This document shows positions 53,008 through 62,089 of a stretch of DNA of 64,000 bases, piece after piece (the stretch's first letter is position 1; each line of letters starts with the position of its first letter). This DNA comes from Duganella sp. BuS-21 (GTDB lineage: Bacteria > Pseudomonadota > Gammaproteobacteria > Burkholderiales > Burkholderiaceae_D). The notes below the pieces were generated by a model. It made no database searches and was not told the origin of the DNA. It saw only the letters and a program-made list of their open reading frames with translations. The DNA lies in NCBI GenBank assembly GCA_041874725.1, contig CP097466.1, positions 1,426,001-1,490,000 on the forward strand, read 5' to 3'. Position numbers and translations under genes: made by a program.

Positions 53008-53904
53008 ATGACCACGCAAACCGCAAGCAGCAAATCCTCTAGCCGCGCCTCGCAATTCTGGGCGCTGACCAAACCGCGCGTCACCATGCTGGCGGTGTTT
53101 TGTGCCATCATCGGCATGTTCCTGGCCGTGCCGTACGGGCTGCCGGACTGGCGGCTGGTGCTGTATGCGACCGTCGGCATCTGGCTGCTGACCGGCGCGG
53201 CGTTTGCCGTCAACTGCCTGGCCGAGCGCGAGATCGATGCGCGCATGGCACGCACGGCGCGCCGTCCGATGGCGCTGGGCGACATCTCGGTGCCGGAGAC
53301 GGTGGTGTTCGCGCTGGTGCTCGGCGGTGCCGGCATGTGGGTGCTGTACACCTTGGTCAATCCGCTGACCATGTGGCTGACCTTCGTCACCTTCCTCGGC
53401 TACGCCATCATCTACACCATGATACTGAAGCCGTCGACGCCGCAGAACATCGTGATCGGCGGGCTGTCGGGCGCGATGCCGCCGGCGCTGGGCTGGGCCG
53501 CCGTGGCCAACGACGTGCCGATGGAGGCATGGCTGCTGGTGCTGATTATTTTTGTCTGGACACCGCCGCATTTCTGGGCGCTGGCGTTGTACCGCCGCGA
53601 CGACTATGCCCGCTCCGGCCTGCCGATGCTGCCGGTCACGCACGGCATGAAGTTCACGCAATTCCACGTCTGGCTGTACTCGATCGCGCTGGCGGCGACG
53701 ACGCTGTTGCCGTTCGCGGTGCAGATGAGCGGCCTGATCTACCTGCTCAGCGCCATCATCCTGAACGCCATTTTCCTGCGCCACGCCTGGAAGATCTACC
53801 GTCACTACACCGACCTGATCGCCCGCAAAGCCTTCACTTGGTCGATCATTTACCTCGGCCTGCTATTCCTGGCCCTGCTGGTGGACCACTACATCAAGCT
53901 CTGA
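53008..53904 (+). CDS. ctaB: Protoheme IX farnesyltransferase (heme O synthase)
   Basis: 298 residues, UbiA superfamily. Farnesylates protoheme to heme O using farnesyl diphosphate, the product of ispA near 20 kb. First motif [20 protein letters not shown], second region [19 protein letters not shown], about nine helices. It is the last gene before the reverse two-gene cassette that breaks the operon. Confidence 0.95.
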   Translation: MTTQTASSKSSSRASQFWALTKPRVTMLAVFCAIIGMFLAVPYGLPDWRLVLYATVGIWLLTGAAFAVNCLAEREIDARMARTARRPMALGDISVPETVVFALVLGGAGMWVLYTLVNPLTMWLTFVTFLGYAIIYTMILKPSTPQNIVIGGLSGAMPPALGWAAVANDVPMEAWLLVLIIFVWTPPHFWALALYRRDDYARSGLPMLPVTHGMKFTQFHVWLYSIALAATTLLPFAVQMSGLIYLLSAIILNAIFLRHAWKIYRHYTDLIARKAFTWSIIYLGLLFLALLVDHYIKL

Positions 53905-53909
53905 GCAGC

Positions 53910-54227
53910 TTATTTCTGCTCCTTGTCCGGCGGTGGGACGGGAAGGGCCTTTGCGACCATGGCCTGCAGTGTGGAAGATATGCTGAGGCCGATGGAAAAC
54001 GATAGCAAGGGGCGTAAGGTGGAGCCGTCGAGAATGTAGAGCCATGCTAACGCAGCTCCTGAGCAGGGCCAAAAGATAAAGAAGGTCCAGTACCGCAGAT
54101 CTTTCGGAGTGCGCTTGTCCCTGGGCTTCTTGCCATCCTCCCATAAGTCCACCATGTTCCAGACAAAACCGCCAGCGCCGGCAATTGCGACGAGTTGTAA
54201 GGTGGAAAGGGGATCTGCGGCGGCCAT
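53910..54227 (-). CDS. Hypothetical membrane protein of a reverse two-gene cassette
   Basis: 105 residues with hydrophobic stretches LVAIAGAGGFVWNMVDLW, YWTFFIFWPCSGAALAWLYI and LLSFSIGLSISSTLQAM, and a charged loop (EDGKKPRDKRTPKD). No family recognised. It starts one base after the stop of the next gene upstream on the minus strand, so the two are coupled. Base composition is less GC-rich than the flanking oxidase genes. Runs against the direction of the operon. Confidence 0.65.
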   Translation of the reverse strand: MAAADPLSTLQLVAIAGAGGFVWNMVDLWEDGKKPRDKRTPKDLRYWTFFIFWPCSGAALAWLYILDGSTLRPLLSFSIGLSISSTLQAMVAKALPVPPPDKEQK

Positions 54228-54228
54228 G

Positions 54229-54495
54229 TTATACCCCGACTTTGTTTGCCAATAAATCCAGCAGTCGCCGCCGCCACGTTGCGTCCGCTAAATACTTTTC
54301 TTTGGTGGTGAAGACGGACTGGCCGTTCGCATTGGTATTGTAGGCCCGCATAAACGATCCACTGGTTTCAAGCAGCGTTAGTACGGTTTCCAGGGGAACA
54401 CCGGTCTCCTTTGCCAGGGCGATCGGCGTCCGCCATATATATTTGGATTCGTGGATCGCGGCGCGAATCTTTTCTTTGGCATCGCTTTCATTCAT
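54229..54495 (-). CDS. Hypothetical small helical protein of a reverse two-gene cassette
   Basis: 88 residues, soluble. The middle part, TPIALAKETGVPLETVLTLL, looks like a winged-helix or helix-turn-helix recognition unit, and FTTKEKYLADATWRRRLLDL follows. No family recognised. It is coupled to the membrane protein gene downstream. A DNA-binding or sensor role is only a guess from the helix pattern. Less GC-rich than neighbours, with AT-rich ends. Confidence 0.6.
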   Translation of the reverse strand: MNESDAKEKIRAAIHESKYIWRTPIALAKETGVPLETVLTLLETSGSFMRAYNTNANGQSVFTTKEKYLADATWRRRLLDLLANKVGV

Positions 54496-54586
54496 GTTTG
54501 CCTCTTTGTGGCAATGGTTGATAATGGCACTATCCCTGGTTAGACCAGCTCAAGCTCAAACAAGTTCAACCGAAAGACCAACACTG

Positions 54587-55183
54587 ATGAAAAAAGTTCT
54601 CGCCTTTGCTATGATCGCTGTTTCCTTGTTGGCCGGCTGCGGTGAGAAGCCGGCGGTGGAGGCGCCCAAGGCGGCGTTCCAGAATACCGATCTGACCGGC
54701 GCCTCGTTCGCCAAGGACTTCGCGCTGACCGACCACACCGGCAAGCCGCGCACCATGGCCGATTTCAAGGGCAAGGTGGTGGTGATGTTCTTCGGCTACA
54801 CCCAGTGCCCCGACGTCTGCCCGACCACCATGGCCGAAATGACCGAGGTGCTCAAGCAGCTCGGCCCGCAGGCCGATCAGGTCCAGGTGCTGTTCGTCAC
54901 CGTCGATCCCGAACGCGATACGCAGCAACTGCTGGCCGAGTACGTGCCGGCCTTCGACCAGCGCTTCATCGGCCTGTACGGCACGCCCGAGCAGACCGCC
55001 GCCGTCGGCAAGGAGTTCAAGGTGATGTTCGCCAAGGTGCCGGGCAGTACCAAGGGCAGCTACACGATGGACCACACGGCCGCCAGCTATGTGTTCGACA
55101 AGCAGGGCAAGCTGCGCCTGCTGATCCGCTCGGGCCAGCCGGCCGCCGCCGCCGTGCATGACATCAAACTGTTGTTGTCGTGA
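54587..55183 (+). CDS. SCO1/SenC family copper chaperone lipoprotein
   Basis: 198 residues from the ATG at 54587; the longer open frame upstream overlaps the reverse cassette. Lipoprotein signal with lipobox LAGC (C18). Copper ligands C74 and C78 in YTQCPDVCPTTMAEM and H163 in MDHTAASYVF are all present, with the usual VTVDPERDT. Delivers copper to the CuA site of subunit II. Belongs to the oxidase operon despite the two reverse genes before it. Confidence 0.93.
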   Translation: MKKVLAFAMIAVSLLAGCGEKPAVEAPKAAFQNTDLTGASFAKDFALTDHTGKPRTMADFKGKVVVMFFGYTQCPDVCPTTMAEMTEVLKQLGPQADQVQVLFVTVDPERDTQQLLAEYVPAFDQRFIGLYGTPEQTAAVGKEFKVMFAKVPGSTKGSYTMDHTAASYVFDKQGKLRLLIRSGQPAAAAVHDIKLLLS

Positions 55184-55194
55184 GCGAGGGCGCC

Positions 55195-56226
55195 ATGCAG
55201 CAGCGCTTCCAGCCTTTTACCCGTCTCGCCGCCATCATCCTGCTGGTGATCGGTTGCCTGATCGTGCTGCGGCCGTTCCTGGCCGCCATCCTGTTCGCGG
55301 CGGCCATCACCATTTCCAGCTGGCCGCTGTACCTGCGCCTGCTGTCACGCTTGAAGCAGCGCCGCACCATCGCCGCGCTGGTGATGAGCATCGGCCTGAC
55401 CCTGCTCATCGTCGTGCCGCTGACGCTGGTGACCTGGAACATCGCCGACAATGCCTCCGGATTCTATGACCAGATCAAGGCCGGCCTCGGCAGCGGCACG
55501 CTTGATCCGCCGCCGTGGGTGAAGGATCTGCCGGTGGTGGGCGACGCCGTCTACACCTATCTCGGCAAGCTGCTGCACAGCCGCGAGGAGCTGCTCGGCG
55601 CCGCCCGCAACCTGCTGGAACCGGCCCGCCGCGTCCTGCTGGGCGGCGGCCTGGTGCTGGGCAGCGGCGTGGCGCAGGTCAGCCTGGCCGTGTTCGTCAG
55701 CTTCTTCCTGTACCGCGACGGCCAAGCCATGCTGCAGGCGCTGGCCAAGGGCATGGACAAGCTGATCGGTGAACAAAGCGTGGGCGTGGCCGACACTGTC
55801 AGCCGCACCGTGCGCGGCGTGATGTACGGCATCCTCGGCACCGCGCTGGCGCAGGCGGTGGTGGCGGCGGTCGGTTTCCTGATCGCCGGCGTGCCGGCCG
55901 TGGCGCTGCTGTCGGTGGCCACCTTCCTGTTCTCGCTGATTCCGGTCGGCCCGCCCTTGATCTGGGGCGGCGCCACCATCTGGCTGTTCAACCAGGGCAG
56001 CACCGGCTGGGCCGTCTTCATGCTGATATGGGGACTGCTGGTGATCAGCGGCGTCGACAACGTGGTCAAGCCGATGCTGATCTCGCGCGGCAGCAGCCTG
56101 CCGTTCATCCTGGTGCTGCTGGGTGTGATGGGCGGCGTGCTGGCGTTCGGCTTCGTCGGCTTGTTCATCGGCCCGACCCTGCTGGCGGTGGCCCTGGGCC
56201 TGCTGCGCAACTGGACCGCTGACTAG
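55195..56226 (+). CDS. AI-2E family transporter (PerM-like)
   Basis: 343 residues from the ATG at 55195; a GTG at 55180 overlapping the SCO stop codon is the alternative start. Hydrophobic segments in the family pattern: AAIILLVIGCLIVLRPFLAA, IAALVMSIGLTLLIVVPLTL, then GVMYGILGTALAQAVVAAVG and the C-terminal LPFILVLLGVMGGVLAFGF with LFIGPTLLAVALGLL. Members export small molecules or act as ion antiporters; the substrate here is unknown. Confidence 0.88.
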   Translation: MQQRFQPFTRLAAIILLVIGCLIVLRPFLAAILFAAAITISSWPLYLRLLSRLKQRRTIAALVMSIGLTLLIVVPLTLVTWNIADNASGFYDQIKAGLGSGTLDPPPWVKDLPVVGDAVYTYLGKLLHSREELLGAARNLLEPARRVLLGGGLVLGSGVAQVSLAVFVSFFLYRDGQAMLQALAKGMDKLIGEQSVGVADTVSRTVRGVMYGILGTALAQAVVAAVGFLIAGVPAVALLSVATFLFSLIPVGPPLIWGGATIWLFNQGSTGWAVFMLIWGLLVISGVDNVVKPMLISRGSSLPFILVLLGVMGGVLAFGFVGLFIGPTLLAVALGLLRNWTAD

Positions 56227-56228
56227 CC

Positions 56229-57038
56229 TTAAAAATGCAGCAACCGCGAGGCCAGTTCGGCGTCCAGGTGGCGTTCGAAGATGCGCCGCAGCGTGCCGTC
56301 CTCGCGCATGGCGCGGATGGTGTGGCTGATGCGCGTCGCCAGCGCTTCATCGACGCGCTGGCGTGACAGGATCAGGCCGCCTACCAGCACGTCCTTGGGC
56401 GGGGCCCAGTCCATGATGCGGTAATTGCCGTTCATCTGGTCCTGCTTGAGCAGCGGATACCAGCCGCTGCTGATGGCCATCACGGCCTGCACCCGTCCCA
56501 CCTTGAACAAGCGCAGCATGGCCTCGTAGTCGGGCGCCTCGTAGACGCGGCCCTGGGCGCGCAGCCGATCGAGCCAGACGTCGTAGGCTTTGCCGTGGCG
56601 GAAGGATTTGATGACGCCGATCTTGATGTTGGGATCGGCCAGGAAGTCGTCCATGCTGCGGATGCTGGCGCTGACGTCCTTGTGTAGCAACACATAATTG
56701 CGTTCGGCAAGATAGGGCACCATGCGCGCGAATTTTTCGCGCTCCGGCGTCGACAGGGACGAGACCGACATGTCGACGGTGCCGCCGTTGAGGCCGGCCC
56801 AGATGCGCACGCGTGAATCGGTGATGGCTTCGATGGTGCAGCCGAGGCGGCGCGCGACTTCGTCCACCACGTCCTTGTCGATGCCGGTCCAGCTGCCGTC
56901 GGCGGCCTTGTAGTAGAGCGCGCCGTATTCATAGAAGGCGCTGCGCAGGTGGCCGCAGGCACGCTGTGGCTGAGGCTGGGCGCTTGCCCAGCCGTTCAGA
57001 CCGAGCAGGGCGCCGCACAGTATAAGCCGGAGCAACAT
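56229..57038 (-). CDS. Periplasmic solute-binding protein, amino-acid type
   Basis: 269 residues with signal peptide (LCGALLGLNGWASAQ). SBP_bac_3 fold: YKAADGSWTGIDKDVVDEVA, LNGGTVDMSVSSLSTPERE, then DPNIKIGVIKSFRHGK and a C-terminal lobe ending REDGTLRRIFERHLDAELA. No permease or ATPase gene is adjacent, so it is either an orphan binding protein or a sensor partner. It is convergent with the AI-2E gene, two bases apart. Confidence 0.85.
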   Translation of the reverse strand: MLLRLILCGALLGLNGWASAQPQPQRACGHLRSAFYEYGALYYKAADGSWTGIDKDVVDEVARRLGCTIEAITDSRVRIWAGLNGGTVDMSVSSLSTPEREKFARMVPYLAERNYVLLHKDVSASIRSMDDFLADPNIKIGVIKSFRHGKAYDVWLDRLRAQGRVYEAPDYEAMLRLFKVGRVQAVMAISSGWYPLLKQDQMNGNYRIMDWAPPKDVLVGGLILSRQRVDEALATRISHTIRAMREDGTLRRIFERHLDAELASRLLHF

Positions 57039-57066
57039 GTCTCCCCCTTTGGCGCGCAGGCGCCGG

Positions 57067-58404
57067 TCAGTCCTGGTCGGCGTTGTCCTCGGTGTCGTCT
57101 TTCGGGATCACCTTGACCAGCAGGATGCGCGGACCGTTCATTTTCTTGGCGACGATATCGAATCCGCGGAAACTGATGCGTTGTCCCTGTTTCGGGATAT
57201 CGCCGAGTTTCAGCATAATCAGGCCGCCTACCGATTCTACCTCTTCCAGGCCGAGTTCTTCGTTTTCTATATCGATGCCCAGCGTGCGTTCGAGCGAGAA
57301 GATGGGCAGGCTGGCCTTGCCGATCAGGGTGCCGTCGGGCTGCTTGAGCCAGTCGTTCTCGTTGAGGCGGAATTCGTCGTGGATTTCGCCGACCATGGCG
57401 CCGAGCAGGTTGTCGAGCGTGATGAAGCCGACCGGACGCTTGCCTTTTTCGCCGATCAGCGCGAAGTGCGGGGCGCCGTCGCGGAAGCGGCGGAACTGGT
57501 CGAGCGCGGCGGTGCGCGAGGAAATCGTCTCCACCGGGCGCAGGAAGGGCGCCAGGTCGTTGATCGGCTTGCCGGACTGCATGGCGAAGAACAAGTCCTT
57601 CAGGTGCACCACGCCGAGCACGGTCTCGCCGTCCTTGTCGTAGTACGGGTAGCGGCTGAAGCGGTTGCGCAGCATGGCGTCGAGGTTGTCGCTGAGCGAG
57701 CGCGCCGCGTGCAGGCTGATCACCTCGTTGATCGGGCGCATCAGGTCCGACACCGACAGGTCGCTGAAGTCCAGCGAGTGGGCCAGGATGTTGCGTTCGT
57801 CCTCGTTGAATTTTTCGCCCGGCTGGCTGGTGCGCAGGATCAGCTTCAGCTCATCGACCGAATAGTGGCTGTCGTGCCCGCCTTTGCCGGTCAGGCCGGC
57901 CAGGCCCAGCACCATGTTGGCGCTGGCGTTGAGCACATAGATGAAGGGGAACATGGCCCAATAGAAGGCATACAGTGGCAGGGCAGCCCACAGGCCGACG
58001 GCCTCGGGCATACGGATGGCCAGCGACTTGGGTGCCAGTTCGCCGACCACGATGTGCAGGAAAGAAATCACGCCGAAGGCGAACACGAAGGCGATGCCGT
58101 GCACCAGTTCGGGCGAGGTGATGCCGATGAAGGTCAGCACCGGTTCCAGCAGGCTGGCGAAGGCCGGCTCGCCGACCCAGCCCAAACCGAGCGAGGCGAG
58201 GGTGATGCCTAATTGGCAAGCCGACAGATAAGCGTCGAGTTCGCCGTGTACTTTGCCGAGGATGCGGCCCTTGAGTCCCTGTGTCTTGGCGATGGCGCGC
58301 ACGCGCGTTTTTCGCAGTGTGACAATGCCGAATTCGGCCGCCACGAAGAAACCGTTAAGCGCGACCAGGAACAGGGCGAGCACGACAAGCAGGAAGTTTT
58401 GCAT
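57067..58404 (-). CDS. CNNM/CorC-type hemolysin family membrane protein
   Basis: 445 residues. N-terminal DUF21/CNNM membrane domain (LVVLALFLVALNGFFVAAEF, then SACQLGITLASLGLGWVGEP), two CBS domains (VSDLMRPINEVISLHAARS and RFSRYPYYDKDGETVLGVVH) and a C-terminal CorC/HlyC transporter-associated domain (ESVGGLIMLKLGDIPKQGQR). Related proteins move or sense magnesium and cobalt. The older hemolysin name is not evidence of toxin activity. Confidence 0.9.
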   Translation of the reverse strand: MQNFLLVVLALFLVALNGFFVAAEFGIVTLRKTRVRAIAKTQGLKGRILGKVHGELDAYLSACQLGITLASLGLGWVGEPAFASLLEPVLTFIGITSPELVHGIAFVFAFGVISFLHIVVGELAPKSLAIRMPEAVGLWAALPLYAFYWAMFPFIYVLNASANMVLGLAGLTGKGGHDSHYSVDELKLILRTSQPGEKFNEDERNILAHSLDFSDLSVSDLMRPINEVISLHAARSLSDNLDAMLRNRFSRYPYYDKDGETVLGVVHLKDLFFAMQSGKPINDLAPFLRPVETISSRTAALDQFRRFRDGAPHFALIGEKGKRPVGFITLDNLLGAMVGEIHDEFRLNENDWLKQPDGTLIGKASLPIFSLERTLGIDIENEELGLEEVESVGGLIMLKLGDIPKQGQRISFRGFDIVAKKMNGPRILLVKVIPKDDTEDNADQD

Positions 58405-58539
58405 AGGGGCCGAGCGGCATTTTGCGTAGTTGAAACCGCCATCTTAAACGATAATTTGCGAACTCAGGCGCTTGCGCCTCCCCGATGCCGGCCCAAGCTC
58501 CGGGTAGTGCGGTCAAGAATGATCACCAGCAGGGTCAGC

Positions 58540-58609
58540 ATTCGGGGTCAGTTCCGACATTCGGACATTTCGCGCGCGAAATGTCCGAATGTCGGAACTG
58601 ACCCCGAAT
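58540..58609. repeat. Long perfect palindrome, 35-base arms
   Basis: A continuous 70-base perfect palindrome centred between 58574 and 58575. Apart from the centre and outermost bases it has the same core as 42974-43047. It lies 11 bases before the nhaR stop and 135 bases from the CorC-type gene start. The 58405-58620 gap holds no other recognisable feature. Confidence 0.9.
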
Positions 58610-58620
58610 CAGTCCCCGAA

Positions 58621-59523
58621 TCAGGCGAACAGGCCGGAGTGGACTTCGGTCATGATGGCTTCGATCGCTGGATGGGTGATTTTACGGGCGTTGGAGATGG
58701 CGTAGAAGTGCTCCTGCAGCTCGGGCGCGTCACCGACTAGCACCGCGCCGAACTGGTCTTCGATGTCCTGCGCCAGCGCCGACGGCGCGAAAAACAGCCC
58801 GAGCCCGTTGCGGCCGAAGGTGTTGAGCATGGCGTTGTCCTCGAACTCGCCGACGATCTCCGGCCGCACCTTGTGCTGCACCAGCCAGGCGTCGATGCGG
58901 CCGCGCAGCGCATTGTTGCGGGTGGGAACCAGCAGCGGTGCGCCGTGCAGACTGTGCGGGAAGTTGCGCTTGTACTTGCGCGCCAGGCGCGGCACGCCGA
59001 ACAGTTTCATGTCGCTTTCACCGAGCAGATGGCTGAATACCTTGAGGCTGCCGCCGGCGCGCACCGTGCGGTCGGTCAGCACCACGTCCAACTTGCCCAG
59101 CGCCAGGTCGGCCAGCAGGTTTTCAAATTCGTCCTCCATGCAGACCAGCCGCACCCGCGTTGCCATCTGCTGCGTCGCCTGCAGCAGCCGGAACGCGATC
59201 AGCTTGGGCAGCGAGTCCGAAATGCCGACCGCCAGCCGCATCTTGTCGGTCTCCGCTTCCTCCAAAGCGTCCTGCAACTGGTCGCCCAGCAGGAAGATCT
59301 GCTCGCAATAGCTGAGCGCCAGCTTGCCCGCTTCGGTCGGCACCAGGCGCCGTCCCTGCGGCTCCAGCAGCTGCTTGCCGATCGATTGTTCCAGCGATGC
59401 CAGCTGCATGCTGATGGTCTGCACCGCCAGCCCGAGACGCTCGGCCGCGCGCGTGACGCCGCCTTCTTTCGCCACCATCCAGAAGAAATACAAGTGTCTG
59501 AAATTCAATCCGCTGTTTTTCAT
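58621..59523 (-). CDS. nhaR: LysR-type regulator, NhaR-like
   Basis: 300 residues. The N-terminus LNFRHLYFFWMVAKEGGVTR with RLGLAVQTISMQLASLEQSI is the NhaR-type helix-turn-helix. The effector domain contains DVVLTDRTVRAG and VPTRNNALRGRIDAWLVQH. NhaR in E. coli responds to Na+ and controls nhaA; here it is divergent from the DUF475-TerD stress genes. A dyad at 59538-59550 is its likely binding site. Confidence 0.85.
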   Translation of the reverse strand: MKNSGLNFRHLYFFWMVAKEGGVTRAAERLGLAVQTISMQLASLEQSIGKQLLEPQGRRLVPTEAGKLALSYCEQIFLLGDQLQDALEEAETDKMRLAVGISDSLPKLIAFRLLQATQQMATRVRLVCMEDEFENLLADLALGKLDVVLTDRTVRAGGSLKVFSHLLGESDMKLFGVPRLARKYKRNFPHSLHGAPLLVPTRNNALRGRIDAWLVQHKVRPEIVGEFEDNAMLNTFGRNGLGLFFAPSALAQDIEDQFGAVLVGDAPELQEHFYAISNARKITHPAIEAIMTEVHSGLFA

Positions 59524-59537
59524 TGTTCTGTTTTATC

Positions 59538-59550
59538 GAAGTAATACTTC
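59538..59550. promoter_or_regulatory. Candidate LysR-type operator between nhaR and the TerD cluster
   Basis: GAAGTAATACTTC, a perfect 13-base dyad with T-N11-A spacing when one flanking base is included on each side, 15 bases upstream of the nhaR start. This is the usual place for LysR autoregulation. The same gap (59524-59634) contains TTTACA at 59584-59589 as a possible -35 element for the DUF475 gene. Confidence 0.45.
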
Positions 59551-59634
59551 AATTATCTTCTATTTTTCAAAGTGTCGGAATTCTTTACACTACGGTCCAT
59601 AAATTCGATTAATTGATCACCACGAGAGAAAAAA

Positions 59635-60684
59635 ATGAAACACTTCAGGATTTCATTCCTCATCAGCTTTATCTGCCTGGGCTTGGCAGGCTGGTGGGGC
59701 TATGAGTTGGCGGGATGGGGCGGCGCGTTGTCGGCCTTTGGTGTGGCGCTGATTCTGGCGGCCATGGAAGTGTCGCTGTCCTTCGACAATGCGGTGGTCA
59801 ACGCCTCCGTGTTGAAGACCTGGGACGAGTACTGGCAGAAACTGTTCCTCGGCGTCGGCATCATCATCGCCGTGTTCGGCATGCGCCTGGTGTTCCCGCT
59901 GGTGATCGTGGCCGTGGCCGCCGATCTGAGCATCGCCGAGGTGTGGACGCTGGCGCTGAACGATCCCAAGACGTATTCGACCCACCTGACCAACCACCAC
60001 GCGGAAGTGGCGGCATTCGGCGGCATGTTCCTGTTGCTGGTGTTCCTGAACTTCCTGCTCGATGCGGAGAAGGAAACGCATTGGCTCGGTAACTTTGAGA
60101 AGAAGCTCGGTTCGCTGGGCAAGATGTCCTCGATCTCGGTGATGATCTCGATCGCCGTGCTGCTCGGCTGTATGGGCCTGGTGCAGGAAGGCCAGAAGCT
60201 GGTGGTGTTGATTTCCGGCCTGTGGGGCATCCTGATCTACGTTGGCGTCGACGGCATCAGCAGCCTGCTGGAGAAGGAAGAAGAAGGCGGCGGCAACGTC
60301 GGCGACATGGTCAAGAAGGGCGGTATCGGTGGTTTCCTGTACCTGGAAGTGTTGGACGCTTCGTTCAGCTTCGACGGCGTGATCGGCGCGTTCGCCATCA
60401 CCACTGACGTCGTGATCATCATGCTGGGCCTGGCGATCGGTGCGATGTTCGTGCGTTCGATGACGATTTACCTGGTGAAGAAGGGCACGCTGGATCAGTT
60501 CCTGTACCTGGAGCACGGCGCCCACTACGCGATCGGTATTCTGGCCGCGATCATGTTGGCGAGCATGAAGTTCCATGTGCCTGAGATCTTCACCGGCCTG
60601 ATCGGCGTAGCCTTCATCGGCGCCTCGGTGTGGTCCTCGGTGCGGCACCGCCGCCAGCAGGCAGCACTGGCCGTGCCTGCATAA
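59635..60684 (+). CDS. DUF475 membrane protein of the TerC-like group
   Basis: 349 residues, about nine membrane helices. Conserved acidic residues in membrane segments: AAMEVSLSFDNAVVNASVLK near the N-terminus and LEVLDASFSFDGVIGAFAIT in the second half, the two SFDN/SFDG motifs of TerC-related transporters. The family accompanies TerD-type genes and is linked to metal-ion and tellurite stress. First gene of a four-gene cluster. Confidence 0.88.
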   Translation: MKHFRISFLISFICLGLAGWWGYELAGWGGALSAFGVALILAAMEVSLSFDNAVVNASVLKTWDEYWQKLFLGVGIIIAVFGMRLVFPLVIVAVAADLSIAEVWTLALNDPKTYSTHLTNHHAEVAAFGGMFLLLVFLNFLLDAEKETHWLGNFEKKLGSLGKMSSISVMISIAVLLGCMGLVQEGQKLVVLISGLWGILIYVGVDGISSLLEKEEEGGGNVGDMVKKGGIGGFLYLEVLDASFSFDGVIGAFAITTDVVIIMLGLAIGAMFVRSMTIYLVKKGTLDQFLYLEHGAHYAIGILAAIMLASMKFHVPEIFTGLIGVAFIGASVWSSVRHRRQQAALAVPA

Positions 60685-60775
60685 AGTTTTCAAGAATTCG
60701 GCGGGCCGTTTTATACGGACACGGCCCGCCGCCTGGTAGTACCCCAAGTCCGGTTTTCATTTAAGGAGCATCAAA

Positions 60776-61351
60776 ATGGCAATCAGTCTGCAAAAAGGCG
60801 GCAACGTCAACCTGAGCAAAGAAGCACCCGGCCTGACCAAGATCGTGGTCGGCCTGGGTTGGGACGCCCGCACCACCGACGGCAGCCCGTTCGATCTGGA
60901 CGGCTCCGGCTTCCTGTTGAAAGTGGACGGCAAAGTACGCAACGACAGCGACTTCATCTTCTACAACAACCTGAAATCGACCGACCAGTCGGTGGTCCAC
61001 TCGGGTGACAACCGCACCGGCGACGGCGCCGGCGACGACGAAACCGTCACCATCGACCTGACCAAGGTGCCGGCAGATGTCGAGCGCATCGCCATCTGCG
61101 CCACCATCCACGAGGGCGATGCCCGCCGCCAGAACTTCGGCATGGTGCAGAAGGCTTACATCCGCACCGTCAACGCCGGCAGCAACACCGAGATCGCCCG
61201 CTACGACCTGTCGGAAGACAGCTCGACCGAGTCGGCCATGATCTTCGGCGAGGTGTATCGCAACGGCGCCGATTGGAAGTTCAAGGCCGTCGGCCAGGGC
61301 TTCAAGGGCGGCCTCGGCCCACTGGCCGGCTCGTTCGGCGTCGGCGTTTAA
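60776..61351 (+). CDS. TerD family calcium-binding stress protein, copy 1
   Basis: 191 residues, soluble. [20 protein letters not shown] near the start and [17 protein letters not shown] carry the acidic calcium-binding residues of Ter[21 protein letters not shown] is the family core. The C-terminus reads [20 protein letters not shown]. TerD-type proteins are tied to tellurite, phage and oxidative stress resistance. It starts 91 bases after the DUF475 gene with AAGGAG upstream. Confidence 0.92.
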   Translation: MAISLQKGGNVNLSKEAPGLTKIVVGLGWDARTTDGSPFDLDGSGFLLKVDGKVRNDSDFIFYNNLKSTDQSVVHSGDNRTGDGAGDDETVTIDLTKVPADVERIAICATIHEGDARRQNFGMVQKAYIRTVNAGSNTEIARYDLSEDSSTESAMIFGEVYRNGADWKFKAVGQGFKGGLGPLAGSFGVGV

Positions 61352-61375
61352 TTCACACGGAAAGGACTCGACATC

Positions 61376-62074
61376 ATGCCTGTATTGACGATCACCGGTG
61401 ACTTCGACCCATTCCTGCATGTCTCGATGCGGCAGGGAGAAAAAATCTACTGCGAATCGAACGCGATGGTGATGATGGAAGCGGCGCTCGACCTCAAGGG
61501 CAAGATGACCGGCGGCATCGGCGCGGCGCTGATGCGGCGCTTTGCCAACGGCGAGTCCTTGTTCCAGCAGCATATCGAGGCGGTGCGCGGCGACGGCGAT
61601 TGCCTGTTGGCGCCGACCCTGCCCGGTGCGCTGCAGATCCTTGACGTCGGCCAGCGCCAGTACATGCTGAGCGACGGCTGCTTCGTGGCCGCTACTTCCG
61701 GCGTCGAGCTCAAGGTGCGCACCCAGAGCGTCGGCAATGCGCTGTTCGCCCAGAGCGGCGGCTTCTTCATCACCGAAACCAACGGTGTGGGCCAGGTCGC
61801 GGTATCCGGCTTCGGCGGGGTGCATGAACTGGACGTGGAGCCGGGCCGCGACGTCATTATCGACAACGCGCACGTGGTGGCTTGGGATAGTGGTTTGCGC
61901 TACGAGATATCGGTCACCACGGGCGGCAGCAGCGGCTTCCTCAGTAATCTGGTGAACAGCCAGACCAGCGGCGAGGGCATGGTGCTGCGCTTTTCGGGCA
62001 AGGGCAAGATTTTGATCTGCTCACGCAACAGCGCCTCGCTGCAATCGTGGCTGATGCGTCAGCCCGCACAATAA
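61376..62074 (+). CDS. AIM24 family protein
   Basis: 232 residues, all-beta. KIYCESNAMVMMEAALDLKG, LMRRFANGESLFQQHIEA, ATSGVELKVRTQSVGNALF and FSGKGKILICSRNSASLQSW match the AIM24/TIGR00266 family. Members are found inside TerD clusters; molecular function is unknown. Starts 24 bases after copy 1 of TerD with GGAAAGGA upstream. Confidence 0.88.
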   Translation: MPVLTITGDFDPFLHVSMRQGEKIYCESNAMVMMEAALDLKGKMTGGIGAALMRRFANGESLFQQHIEAVRGDGDCLLAPTLPGALQILDVGQRQYMLSDGCFVAATSGVELKVRTQSVGNALFAQSGGFFITETNGVGQVAVSGFGGVHELDVEPGRDVIIDNAHVVAWDSGLRYEISVTTGGSSGFLSNLVNSQTSGEGMVLRFSGKGKILICSRNSASLQSWLMRQPAQ

Positions 62075-62089
62075 ATTTTAGGAGTAACT

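Noticed and set aside
57067..58404. Hemolysin/virulence interpretation of the CBS-CorC protein
   Set aside because: The domain order is that of CNNM/CorC metal transport proteins; the hemolysin name is historical.
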